Position numbers and translations under genes: made by a program
Shown here: piece by piece, positions 25,315 to 35,972 of the stretch
Layout: each line of letters opens with the position of its first letter
Position numbering within the stretch: the stretch's first letter is position 1
NCBI RefSeq assembly: GCF_008369915.1
Contig: NZ_VSRN01000001.1
Coordinates: 6,196,501-6,260,500 of the forward strand
DNA: 64,000 bases
Direction of reading: 5' to 3'
Source of the DNA: Dyadobacter sp. UC 10
GTDB lineage: Bacteria; Bacteroidota; Bacteroidia; Cytophagales; Spirosomataceae
The notes under the pieces: generated by a model
Seen by the model: only the letters and a program-made list of their open reading frames with translations
The model's database searches: none
Told to the model about the DNA's origin: nothing

Positions 25315-26646
25315 CTAGAAAACGATATTTCCCCGGTGAATCAGCGACTTAACCGGTGATACTCTCGACACTGCCTCTGCCGAGCAACTTGCCTCGATTA
25401 ATACCATATCTGCCGGATCTCCTGCTTTCGGCCAGCTCCGGCTCCCCTTATCGTCCAGCGGCAGTACATTGTGAGTAGCCAGTTTCAATATTCTTGAAAG
25501 GTCAAATTCTGTTCTGTAACCATACAATTGCGCGGCCAGATTTGCTTTCTGAAGAATGCTTCCGCTCCCGAAAGTGCTCCACCAGTCTACGATACAATCA
25601 TTTCCAGTCACCACATCTACGCCGTGTTTATATAAAACCGGGATCGGCATAATCGTTCCTCCAAAAGGAATCGTGGAAGCAATACCGATTTTGGCATTGG
25701 CCAGCTGCTGCGCAACCTCCTCCGTTTTGCCTTTGTCGAGATTAGCCAGTGCGAAGCTGTGACTGACAAACGTCCTGCCTTTCAGAACGGGACTTTCATT
25801 CACCTTATCAATCAAATACTGAATCGTTTTCATACCCGATTCCCCGCCTTCATGGAGGTGAATATCAATCCCTTTGTTGTTGTCGAGTGCCAGTTGTATG
25901 ATAAAATCCATGTGTTTTTCAATACCGCCGTCAATGCTGGTAGGGTCAAGTCCCCCTATAAAATCAATATCCATTTGGGCGGCATCCTTCATCAGGCCCT
26001 CGGACTTGGTGTAATAGATACCGTGCTGCGGAAAGGCAACAAGTTCTGCCTGGAAGGAATCTTTTTTATTTTCCAGCGCCTTTTGCAGGTTTTTCAAAGA
26101 ATTCAATCCGGATGTAGGCTCGATATTGACGTGAGACCTGGCATAATTGGTGCCGTACGATTGCAGAAGTTCGATCAGTTTTTCAGTTCTGGGAACGGAA
26201 GTCTTCAGCAGTTCGGGAATGATTTGCTGCTCATAAGCGATCATATCTTTTACCGTCCTGTTCTTTGCAGACTTGGCTTTCCAGGGAAGCCCGTAAAAAG
26301 TTTTGTCCAAATGAATATGCATATCACGGAACGGCGGCAGCATCAGGAGTCCTTTTGCATCAATGGCGTCCGCAGCAGGTTTATTTGCCAGAATACCTTT
26401 GATTTTCCCTTCATGCACCTCAATACAAAAAAGATCCGTCCTCGTGCCGGTCACTTCACCTTCCGGATCATATTCAAATCCGGTTTCCAGCCTTACATTT
26501 TTCAGTGTATAAGATCTCTTGTTCTGAGCAGGTAAGGTCCGTTCACGCGATACATTTTCCGGCACGTTCAAAATGCCGCTGCCGCCAGCCAGCAGCACGG
26601 ATGCAGATTTGATAAAATGGTTTCGGGAAATATGTTGTGGCTCCAT
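25315..26646 (-). CDS. Exported amidohydrolase of the cytosine-deaminase-like family
   Basis: 443 residues. The N-terminus (RNHFIKSASVLLAGGSGIL) looks like a signal or Tat-like sequence. The metal-binding motif HIHLDKTF matches the HxHLD start of cytosine-deaminase-like amidohydrolases. Further ligands are in DIHLHEGGE, FVSHSFALAN and GNDCIVDWW. The C-terminal GDPADMVLIEAS is typical of the composite beta domain. The substrate is probably a cyclic amide, amidine or deaminated base, but cannot be set from sequence. No neighbour gives context; it faces away from the sensor kinase. Confidence 0.85.
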   Translation of the reverse strand: MEPQHISRNHFIKSASVLLAGGSGILNVPENVSRERTLPAQNKRSYTLKNVRLETGFEYDPEGEVTGTRTDLFCIEVHEGKIKGILANKPAADAIDAKGLLMLPPFRDMHIHLDKTFYGLPWKAKSAKNRTVKDMIAYEQQIIPELLKTSVPRTEKLIELLQSYGTNYARSHVNIEPTSGLNSLKNLQKALENKKDSFQAELVAFPQHGIYYTKSEGLMKDAAQMDIDFIGGLDPTSIDGGIEKHMDFIIQLALDNNKGIDIHLHEGGESGMKTIQYLIDKVNESPVLKGRTFVSHSFALANLDKGKTEEVAQQLANAKIGIASTIPFGGTIMPIPVLYKHGVDVVTGNDCIVDWWSTFGSGSILQKANLAAQLYGYRTEFDLSRILKLATHNVLPLDDKGSRSWPKAGDPADMVLIEASCSAEAVSRVSPVKSLIHRGNIVF

Positions 26647-26956
26647 AATTATTTATCGGATAATATTAAATTTCAGGTAAACTGGCAGTCTCCTGTACAA
26701 TTGAACAGTGTTTAGAATTAACTTCGGAAATCAAAGCACTTTTACCAATAAATTACACAACGCCATGTAGCCATTTAGCTACGTGCGTATTTTAGTAAAT
26801 TTTCATAAAAGCTGCTTTGTGTTAGCATCCACCGATCAAATATCCGTTCTATTTCCCTGGAAACCATATTGAAAAACGCTTGATAACGCCCGCTAACCCA
26901 TTTTCTCTCACTTTCTCTGACATAACCGCCACAGGCACAGTTCACAGCACTTACCA
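26647..26956. other. Divergent intergenic region with a small hairpin
   Basis: This 310-base gap separates the amidohydrolase and the histidine kinase and must hold both promoters. The only structure seen is the hairpin CATGTAGC-CATTTA-GCTACGTG at 26764-26785. No clear -7 box was found. Confidence 0.5.
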
Positions 26957-29041
26957 ATGAAGAAAGACTTCTTTTCGCTCGCACAAGCAAAAATTCTTCA
27001 GATAACCCTATTGTCCCTGTCCCTGTTATGGAGTTTTTCGGGATGTCAGAACTCGCCTGGGAACGAACAGGAAAAAGAGCTGGAAGTGTGGATCGACAGC
27101 CTGGACCGAAATTCAAGGAAGATCGGGATCAAAAAATCAATCATGCTCCTTGATTCTTTAATGGGCACAAAGGAAGAGAAAAGCTTCAATGAACGCGTGC
27201 AGTATTATAAGTTCATGAAAGTGCTGAGCCACCGCGACTCTACTTTGCAACAAGATGCACTGAATTATACAGATAGTCTTCTGCTGCTGTTTTCCTCGGT
27301 CCGTGTGCGGGAATTGTACCCAACCGATTATTCCAAAGCGTTGCTATTGAAAGGAGACGATCTTTTTAAACAAAAAGAGTATTACAAGGCATACAGGAAC
27401 TATTACCATGGTAAATCATTTTTGACCGCCCTGGGTGAAATATGCGAATGTGCGAGGTACAGCAGCAGGATTGCAAACATTTCCTATAAAGAAGAAAATT
27501 ACCATCGTGCTATCGCTTACTGGGAACAAGAGCTGAAAGAACTTGCGGAATGTCCTAAGGCAGACAATTTTCAGCTGGAGTTTATCGAAGTACAGGGCAG
27601 CATCCGGAATATTGGAATGGCCTACGTGCAATTGAACAAGCCGGACATTGCATCGACTTATTTCCAGCAGGCTATGGATTTCATTGACAAAAATGAGTCA
27701 AAATTTCCGCGCGAGAAGAATTTCATAAAGTTTGCCCGGCTTGTCATTCTCCAGAATCAGGCAGAAGCATATGCATTGAAAGGGGAAGTAAAGATCGCGG
27801 AAAGGCTTTTGAAAAAATGTCTTCAGCACGACCCGGAAATAGACTGGTCGGTAGAAGTAGAGCAGCAATCACGCCTGATACTGACCAGGATTTACATAGA
27901 TACCAAACAATATGACAAGGCAGAAGAACAACTGAATATCCTGAAAACCCTGCCCGCCGCTTCAAACAATACGGCCACGGCTAGTATGTACCAAAAGCTG
28001 GAAGCTTACATTTTATTCGGTCAGGAAAAGTTCAGAGAAGCGGGCGGATTGCTGATCACCAGCCTCAAAGCAGATGAGGTTAGTAAAATGAAAAAAAACG
28101 GAGAGAATAAAAGTGACGTCGGCGCACTGCTTCAACAAGTTCAGCGGGCCCACGAAACGGAGCTTACCGTCGCAAAGGATGCACAGAAAGAACTGATATT
28201 GCGGTTTTCGATATTGATCTCAATCACACTGTGCGTCATTATTTACCTGATCTGGCGCAGTGCCAAAAAAAGTGCGGCGAATTTGCGCGCCGTCACGGAA
28301 TTGAACAAAGCAATTACCCAAAGCAATATCGTTTTGCAGGATACCGTGAATGCACTGGAACAGGCGGAGGCCGAGAACGAGAACGTTTTGAAAATCGTCG
28401 CGCACGACCTGCGAAGCCCGATTGCAGCAATGATATCGGCATCACATATGGTATTCTGGGACCAGATCCCGACCAGCGAACAGCTTGAAATAGTCACCGC
28501 TATGCAGCATTCCGGCGAAATGGCGAATAACCTCATCGGCCAGATACTGCAGTCGAGCTCCGATCGTGAAAAAATCTCGAAAAGTGACGCCGCCCTGCAA
28601 GAGATCGTACAATCGTGCGTGGATATGCTGAGTCATAAGGCAGGTGAGAAACAGCAAAAGCTTGAATTTCAATATGAGGAAGTGACGGCACCTGTTGACA
28701 GGGAAAAAATATGGCGGGTGTTCTGCAACCTGCTCAGCAATGCCATCAAATTTTCGCCCCGCGAAAGCACGATACTTATTCATTTACAGAAACAGGGCGA
28801 TATGGTCCTGCTGACGGTGAGAGATCACGGCATAGGGATCCCGGACGAGCTGAAAAGTCAGATTTTCCTGCCGTCCAACGAAGCCAGACGGTCCGGCACC
28901 GCAGGCGAGCAATCTTTCGGGATAGGCCTTTCTATTTGCAGGCAAATTGTTGAAGGACACGAAGGAAAGATCTGGTTCGAATCGGAAAGCGGCCTCGGCA
29001 CCGCTTTTTTCGTTGAACTGCCGGCAACTGCAACCATTTGA
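26957..29041 (+). CDS. TPR-containing membrane sensor histidine kinase
   Basis: 694 residues. An N-terminal signal ends at a lipobox-like FSGC (Cys30). Residues 40-400 form an extracytoplasmic helical region with TPR-like repeats (YSKALLLKGDDLFKQKEYYK, YHRAIAYWEQEL). One membrane helix lies at about 411-433, followed by a coiled coil and the HisKA domain with phospho-acceptor His483 in KIVAHDLRSP. The ATPase domain has NLLSNAIKFSPRES, DHGIGIP and GIGLSICRQIVEGHEGK. There is no receiver domain and no response regulator beside it. Instead an ECF sigma gene starts 41 bases downstream, suggesting joint expression. Confidence 0.92.
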   Translation: MKKDFFSLAQAKILQITLLSLSLLWSFSGCQNSPGNEQEKELEVWIDSLDRNSRKIGIKKSIMLLDSLMGTKEEKSFNERVQYYKFMKVLSHRDSTLQQDALNYTDSLLLLFSSVRVRELYPTDYSKALLLKGDDLFKQKEYYKAYRNYYHGKSFLTALGEICECARYSSRIANISYKEENYHRAIAYWEQELKELAECPKADNFQLEFIEVQGSIRNIGMAYVQLNKPDIASTYFQQAMDFIDKNESKFPREKNFIKFARLVILQNQAEAYALKGEVKIAERLLKKCLQHDPEIDWSVEVEQQSRLILTRIYIDTKQYDKAEEQLNILKTLPAASNNTATASMYQKLEAYILFGQEKFREAGGLLITSLKADEVSKMKKNGENKSDVGALLQQVQRAHETELTVAKDAQKELILRFSILISITLCVIIYLIWRSAKKSAANLRAVTELNKAITQSNIVLQDTVNALEQAEAENENVLKIVAHDLRSPIAAMISASHMVFWDQIPTSEQLEIVTAMQHSGEMANNLIGQILQSSSDREKISKSDAALQEIVQSCVDMLSHKAGEKQQKLEFQYEEVTAPVDREKIWRVFCNLLSNAIKFSPRESTILIHLQKQGDMVLLTVRDHGIGIPDELKSQIFLPSNEARRSGTAGEQSFGIGLSICRQIVEGHEGKIWFESESGLGTAFFVELPATATI

Positions 29042-29082
29042 AAAATCTGCATCATTGAAATGCACATTTCAATCCGGATAAC

Positions 29083-30504
29083 ATGTCAGACAGTTTTTGG
29101 GAAGCCACCTACCGGCGAAACATCGGAAAAATGATAGGCATTTGCTGTCGGTATACCCAGGACCGGCAAACCGCCGAAGACCTGGCACACGACGCATTTG
29201 TAATCGCCATCGACAAGGTTTCGAGCTTTGAGAACAGGGGACCGTTCGAAGCCTGGCTCAGACAGATCGTCGTGAATGTGGCTTTGCAATATTTACGAGC
29301 CCAAAAACAACAGGAAAAGCTCGGACAAAATGCCTATCCGGCGATTTACGATCACCATCACGAAGAGAGCCCGGATAACGATCTGAATGCATTTTCGGAG
29401 CAGGAATTATTATCAGTAATCGGCCAGCTACCTGAGCACCACAGACTTGTATTTAATTTATATGTCATCGATAATTTTACGCACGCCCAGATTGCAGCGC
29501 AGCTTGGCATCAGCGAAGGCACTTCCAAATCGCATTTAGCGAGAGCAAGAAAAAAAATCCGGGTGCTTCTTCATCTGCTTTTAACGAATAATAAGGAGCG
29601 AAAGAGAGCATTCCTTTTTATTATTTTCCCGCACCGGATCTGGCATATAGACCAGCTATTTACCGACATTTTAGGGCAGTTTTCCATTCCACCGCGGGCT
29701 GAACATTTATTTCATCAAGTCGACCTGAATGGCGCAGCTATCCCAAAATACCAACCTCTTTTTATTCAGAAAAGCACCTATTTAAAGACCGGGGCTCTGG
29801 GAATAGCAACCGCTGGTCTATTAGCCGGTATTTCAATATTTTCATTAAATACCAATAACCAAGAGCATGCTGCACCAATCCTATTTGAAAAAGACTCATC
29901 CGCAATCAATCTGACCCAGGTTAATGTAAAACAGAAGGCAAATCAAAAAGCGTTATTTCCCGATACCTCGGCTGCCACCATTCCTGAAAATCCCATCATA
30001 TCTGAAAAACCTAAAAATTTAGAAGAAATGAAAAATCTGAGCACTTTGGGAGGACTTATGCTGGCAGGCCTGACGCTTGACTCTGCCAGATTAATACCGG
30101 AATTACCGGTCCGGTTTAAGGCCCAGGACATTACGGAGACGCGGAATGTCAAGCCGGCTGAACAGGAAATTGTAAAGTCTGCGGCCAATCGAAAAGGCAG
30201 GCCCCTGTCCGGCACATTCTATGCGTCGGAAATACACTGGTCGGAGAAAAATAATGAATTGTTTTTATTGGGAAAAAATGTAAAAGTTGATTTCAACACA
30301 CAGAAATTTACCGGTAGCGGGAGGTTTTCCTTTATCAGTCAGTTTGGCTATCTGGTTATCGACGGCAAACCGGTAGAACTGAACGAAACAGTGAAACTTG
30401 CAGAAAACAAATATCATTTTCGGGAGTTGCGTGAAGCCGACGGAATCCGGAAATATGGTGACAAAGGAAAAGGCGGAGTTGTGGAAATCGCGCTGGCTGA
30501 TTAA
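29083..30504 (+). CDS. ECF-type sigma factor fused to a transmembrane and periplasmic tail
   Basis: 473 residues. Residues 8-75 match sigma region 2 (QTAEDLAHDAFVIAIDKV, PFEAWLRQIVVNVAL). Residues 105-162 match region 4 (LPEHHRLVFNLYVIDNF, IAAQLGISEGTSKSHLARAR). A usual ECF factor would end near here. The protein instead continues through a linker and one membrane helix (about 234-255) into a 215-residue tail. The tail ends YGDKGKGGVVEIAL after YLVIDGKPVELNE, similar to the plug-like repeats at the C-terminus of Bacteroidota M56/BlaR1-type and TonB proteins. The gene follows the sensor kinase by 41 bases. A membrane-tethered sigma factor released by proteolysis is a reasonable but untested idea. 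Confidence 0.88.
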   Translation: MSDSFWEATYRRNIGKMIGICCRYTQDRQTAEDLAHDAFVIAIDKVSSFENRGPFEAWLRQIVVNVALQYLRAQKQQEKLGQNAYPAIYDHHHEESPDNDLNAFSEQELLSVIGQLPEHHRLVFNLYVIDNFTHAQIAAQLGISEGTSKSHLARARKKIRVLLHLLLTNNKERKRAFLFIIFPHRIWHIDQLFTDILGQFSIPPRAEHLFHQVDLNGAAIPKYQPLFIQKSTYLKTGALGIATAGLLAGISIFSLNTNNQEHAAPILFEKDSSAINLTQVNVKQKANQKALFPDTSAATIPENPIISEKPKNLEEMKNLSTLGGLMLAGLTLDSARLIPELPVRFKAQDITETRNVKPAEQEIVKSAANRKGRPLSGTFYASEIHWSEKNNELFLLGKNVKVDFNTQKFTGSGRFSFISQFGYLVIDGKPVELNETVKLAENKYHFRELREADGIRKYGDKGKGGVVEIALAD

Positions 30505-30545
30505 GCGGTTGATTTACTTTTTTCTGCCTGAAATTTCCGTTTTAT

Positions 30546-30583
30546 AAAAAATGGCGTCCCAAATTCGTGGAGACGCCATTTTT
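30546..30583. terminator. Bidirectional terminator AAAATGGCGTC...GACGCCATTTTT
   Basis: A 10-11 base stem with A- and T-runs on its flanks lies between the convergent sigma-factor gene and katG. It can serve both strands. Confidence 0.85.
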
Positions 30584-30605
30584 GCATACATTAAAAAATT
30601 GACAT

Positions 30606-32897
<2,292 letters not shown>

Positions 32898-32943
32898 CTA
32901 ATAATAAACTGTATTTCTTACTGAGCAGGTCGGCAAGATATAA

Positions 32944-32966
32944 GATTGAAAATTATAATCACAATC
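32944..32966. promoter_or_regulatory. Inverted repeat GATTG-N13-CAATC upstream of katG
   Basis: An AT-rich imperfect palindrome about 70 bases upstream of katG, in the divergent promoter gap. It could be an operator for a peroxide-responsive regulator, but no match to a known box is claimed. Confidence 0.3.
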
Positions 32967-32985
32967 GATTAATTCTATGGAAGGA

Positions 32986-32993
32986 TAGGTTTG
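32986..32993 (+). promoter_or_regulatory. Candidate -7 box TAGGTTTG
   Basis: An exact TAnnTTTG match, 87 bases before the PHP-type gene. No -33 TTG is seen at the expected spacing, so support is moderate. Confidence 0.35.
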
Positions 32994-33079
32994 GTCTATT
33001 ACTTATCTAGCCACGAATGGCCGGAAAAAATCACATTCAGCTAACAATGAGGTAATAGCAGGAACGGATATTTACCGCT

Positions 33080-34264
33080 ATGAAACCTCTGCCTACCATC
33101 GGAATTCTATGCTGCACCTGGATTTTCTGGCTGCTGATTTCACAATACCTGCTTTGCGCACGCTACCAGTTCCCTGATCCTGAGCCTTTCGAAGGACCGG
33201 TTGTTTACAATCCATACGATTCTGTCAGCCAGCAGGATTGGGTCAAATGCAACTTTCACGCACATGCCCGCGCCTGGAACGGGGTAACCAATGGAAAAGG
33301 CAGCGCCAGCGACATCCACTCGGCTTACGACTCGCTGAAATATGGGGTGCATTGCGTATCAAATTACCATCATATCGATACAACCAACGAAGAAGAACGA
33401 ACTTATCTGCCTGTTTATGAACACGGTTATAATACTACCAAAACCCATCAGCTGGTGTTAGGCAGCTCAAATGTGCAGTGGCTGGACTACCTTCTGCCGC
33501 AAACCGTCCACAATAAACAGCATGTGCTTGACAAACTTTACGAATGGAAAACAGTAACTGTACTGAACCATCCCGCTATCAGAAACGGATACACAAAAAA
33601 CGACCTGGCCCAGCTGGGCAACTACGATTGCATGGAAGTGCTGAGCCCGGCAGCGACTTCTACACAGGAATGGGATGCGGCACTTTCGGCTGGCAGAAAA
33701 GTGTTTGTGGTAGGAAATGATGATACGCACGATGTAATTTCCGGGAACAGGCTGGGCAAAATGTGCACGTTCGTAAACAACCCGGCCAAGACTGGATCCG
33801 GTGTGCTGGAAGCCTTGCGGGCGGGCCGCAGCTATGGAGTTGCGATGGGCGAAACCCAGCCTATCGACTCTGTGCCTTACCTGCTTTATGTGAAAGTTGA
33901 AAAGGATTCTGTGTTCATTAAAGTCAGCGATACAGCCCAAAAAGTGAGTATTTACGGACAAAATGGCAGGACAATAAAAACAGCCCGTGAAACAGACCGT
34001 ATTGCATTCCTGTTTCGCCGGGACGACCATTATGCGAGGGCCGAATTTCACTTTTCCAATGGTACCGGCATTTATCTTAACCCTGTCTTCTTTACGCCGC
34101 GATCGGGTTACCGTGCAGTGAGGCCATATGTCAACCCTGGCGAGACCCTGCTGTTCCGGTTTTCGGGTATTTTGGCTATTTGCTTTTGGCTGGGCATCGT
34201 GTGGAGACTTTCCGGCGGGAACGGGCTGCAAGGATTCGGAACCGGACGCCTGGCAATCAAGTGA
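33080..34264 (+). CDS. Membrane-anchored PHP-like metal-dependent phosphoesterase
   Basis: 394 residues. A hydrophobic N-terminal segment (GILCCTWIFWLLISQYLL) serves as signal or anchor, and a second helix lies near the C-terminus (FSGILAICFWLGIVW). Between them CNFHAHARAW, then SNYHHIDTTN, VTVLNHPAIRNG and GNDDTHDV look like the His/Asp metal ligands of the PHP superfamily. The likely role is hydrolysis of a phosphate ester outside the cytoplasm or at the membrane; the substrate is unknown. Its TGA overlaps a GTG start for the next glycosyltransferase, so the two are probably coupled and may act on the same surface glycan. Confidence 0.75.
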   Translation: MKPLPTIGILCCTWIFWLLISQYLLCARYQFPDPEPFEGPVVYNPYDSVSQQDWVKCNFHAHARAWNGVTNGKGSASDIHSAYDSLKYGVHCVSNYHHIDTTNEEERTYLPVYEHGYNTTKTHQLVLGSSNVQWLDYLLPQTVHNKQHVLDKLYEWKTVTVLNHPAIRNGYTKNDLAQLGNYDCMEVLSPAATSTQEWDAALSAGRKVFVVGNDDTHDVISGNRLGKMCTFVNNPAKTGSGVLEALRAGRSYGVAMGETQPIDSVPYLLYVKVEKDSVFIKVSDTAQKVSIYGQNGRTIKTARETDRIAFLFRRDDHYARAEFHFSNGTGIYLNPVFFTPRSGYRAVRPYVNPGETLLFRFSGILAICFWLGIVWRLSGGNGLQGFGTGRLAIK

Positions 34265-35832
34265 CAGCCGCCTCCACCCGATTGCCAGATACACGGAACG
34301 GTTCAATCCGGTACCCGATGTACATTGCTTTTGTTATTCTCGGTTTCAGTGCGCTACGACTTGCCGTCGCCTCGCTCACGAGCCTGGGGAATGATGAAGT
34401 CTATTACTTCACTTACGCTGTTCAGCCCGACTGGAACCATTTCGACCATCCGCCGCTGGTCGGCATTTTTATCAGGCTCTTTACCTTCAATCTCCGCTGG
34501 ACGGATGAGATTGCGCTGAGAATGCCCGCCATAGTCGGCGCGGCAGTCAATACCATGTTGATAGCCCGCTGTGGGCGCATGCTGGCGGATAAAGCTGCCG
34601 GCCTGCTCGCTGCCATTTTTTACAATGCCTGCATTTACACCAGTATCATATCAGGGACTTTTATTCTCCCTGACTCAGTACAGCTCACTTTTTGGCTGCT
34701 CGCCACACAGGCCGCATTGAATGCGATCAATACCCAATCGACGAAAAATCTGAACTTAAACCTGCTGTTATTCGGGATTTGTACGGGCCTGGCCGTGATG
34801 TGCAAAGTGCATGGTATGTTTTTGTGGGCCGGGCTTTTCGGTTTTATTGTTTTAAGGAAACGGAGCTGGCTGAAAAATCCAGTACTCTTCCTCGCTTGCG
34901 GGCTTACTGTCCTGATTTCCTCTCCTATTCTATTCTGGAATTTAAGTAACGACTTTATTTCCTGGCAATTCCACAGCGAGCGCGTTGAAATGAACCAGGG
35001 CATTCAACTGAAATCATTTCTCGCAAATGTGATCGGGCAGGTTTTATATTTCAATCCCGTCCTGATTTTTATCGCAGTCATGAGCGTTACCGGCATCATC
35101 AAACAGTGGCGCAATATCCGGAGTGACAACATTCTGCTGCTACTCGGGATCGGCTGCCCGATTATTCTGGCAACTGCAATGGTATCGCTTTTCCGGCCAA
35201 CGCTGCCGCACTGGAGCGGCCCCGGGTATCTGGCAATTATGTTGCTTTCGGCAATTTATATAAGCCATTCTGTCTCTGAACAACCGCGTTATATCAACCT
35301 CACGAAAGCATCAGTCGCCCTAATATTAGTTGTCTTCGTGGCCGGCACGCTGGTAATCCTGTATTTTCCGGGTGCATTGTCGGATAAAAGTGCCCCGCAT
35401 ACCGGTAAAAACGACGCTACCCTGGATATGTATCACTGGGAGGATCTTCAAGCCGGTTTTGAGATTTTGCGGGATCGCGATATTGCTGATCGTAATATGT
35501 CGGCAGCGGCGCCGGTGGTGGTGTATAAATGGTTTCCCGGCGCACATATTTACTATTACGCTGCATACCCGATGAAAATGCGGGTTCGTGCGGTGGGTAA
35601 GGTGCATGACCTTCATAAGTTTCAGTGGATGAACGGAATGTCAGCAAATTGCCCCGCCGGAAGTGACGCATACTATATTACCCCTTCCAACGATTTTACC
35701 GATCCCCAAACCATTTTCCAGGATCATTTCCGCCGCATTGAAAAGTCAGGCACGGTCACGCAGCGGCGCAGCGGAAAGATCGCCCGGCGCTGGTACGTTT
35801 ACAGACTAAAAAATGCGTCCCGGCCATTTTAG
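34261..35832 (+). CDS. GT39/ArnT-like polytopic glycosyltransferase
   Basis: 523 residues from a GTG at 34261 that overlaps the previous stop (GTGA); an ATG at 34318 at the first membrane helix (MYIAFVILGFSALRL) is an equally good start. The early acidic loop SLGNDEVYYFTYAVQP with DHPPLVGIFIRLF is the signature of PMT_2/GT39-type GT-C enzymes, which use polyprenyl-phosphate sugars at the outer face of the inner membrane. About ten membrane helices follow, then a soluble C-terminal part with VVVYKWFPGAHIYYYA. Acceptor and sugar are unknown. Coupled to the PHP-like gene upstream. Confidence 0.85.
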   Translation: MTAASTRLPDTRNGSIRYPMYIAFVILGFSALRLAVASLTSLGNDEVYYFTYAVQPDWNHFDHPPLVGIFIRLFTFNLRWTDEIALRMPAIVGAAVNTMLIARCGRMLADKAAGLLAAIFYNACIYTSIISGTFILPDSVQLTFWLLATQAALNAINTQSTKNLNLNLLLFGICTGLAVMCKVHGMFLWAGLFGFIVLRKRSWLKNPVLFLACGLTVLISSPILFWNLSNDFISWQFHSERVEMNQGIQLKSFLANVIGQVLYFNPVLIFIAVMSVTGIIKQWRNIRSDNILLLLGIGCPIILATAMVSLFRPTLPHWSGPGYLAIMLLSAIYISHSVSEQPRYINLTKASVALILVVFVAGTLVILYFPGALSDKSAPHTGKNDATLDMYHWEDLQAGFEILRDRDIADRNMSAAAPVVVYKWFPGAHIYYYAAYPMKMRVRAVGKVHDLHKFQWMNGMSANCPAGSDAYYITPSNDFTDPQTIFQDHFRRIEKSGTVTQRRSGKIARRWYVYRLKNASRPF

Positions 35833-35937
35833 CTTCAAAATACGCGGGTGAGTTTGCCTTTTCCGCACCCTATGTTAATTAGTTGTTATGATTTTCAGAA
35901 GAAATACAACTTAACATTCGGGTAAAATTCGCATAAG

Positions 35938-35945
35938 TAGTTTTG
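35938..35945 (+). promoter_or_regulatory. Candidate -7 box TAGTTTTG for the alkaline phosphatase
   Basis: An exact TAnnTTTG match 28 bases before the ATG at 35973. A TTG at 35943 that could extend the frame lies inside this box, which argues for the ATG start. Confidence 0.45.
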
Positions 35946-35972
35946 CCGAAAGTCAAAATACCCGTTACCGTC

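Noticed and set aside
25759-26535. 258-codon plus-strand frame opposite the amidohydrolase
   Set aside because: Antisense shadow; the opposite strand has intact metal-binding motifs.
26775-27116. 113-codon minus-strand frame over the start of the histidine kinase
   Set aside because: It overlaps the well-supported kinase signal peptide and has no domain.
33467-34306. 279-codon minus-strand frame opposite the PHP-like gene
   Set aside because: Antisense shadow; no signal, domain or ribosome site.
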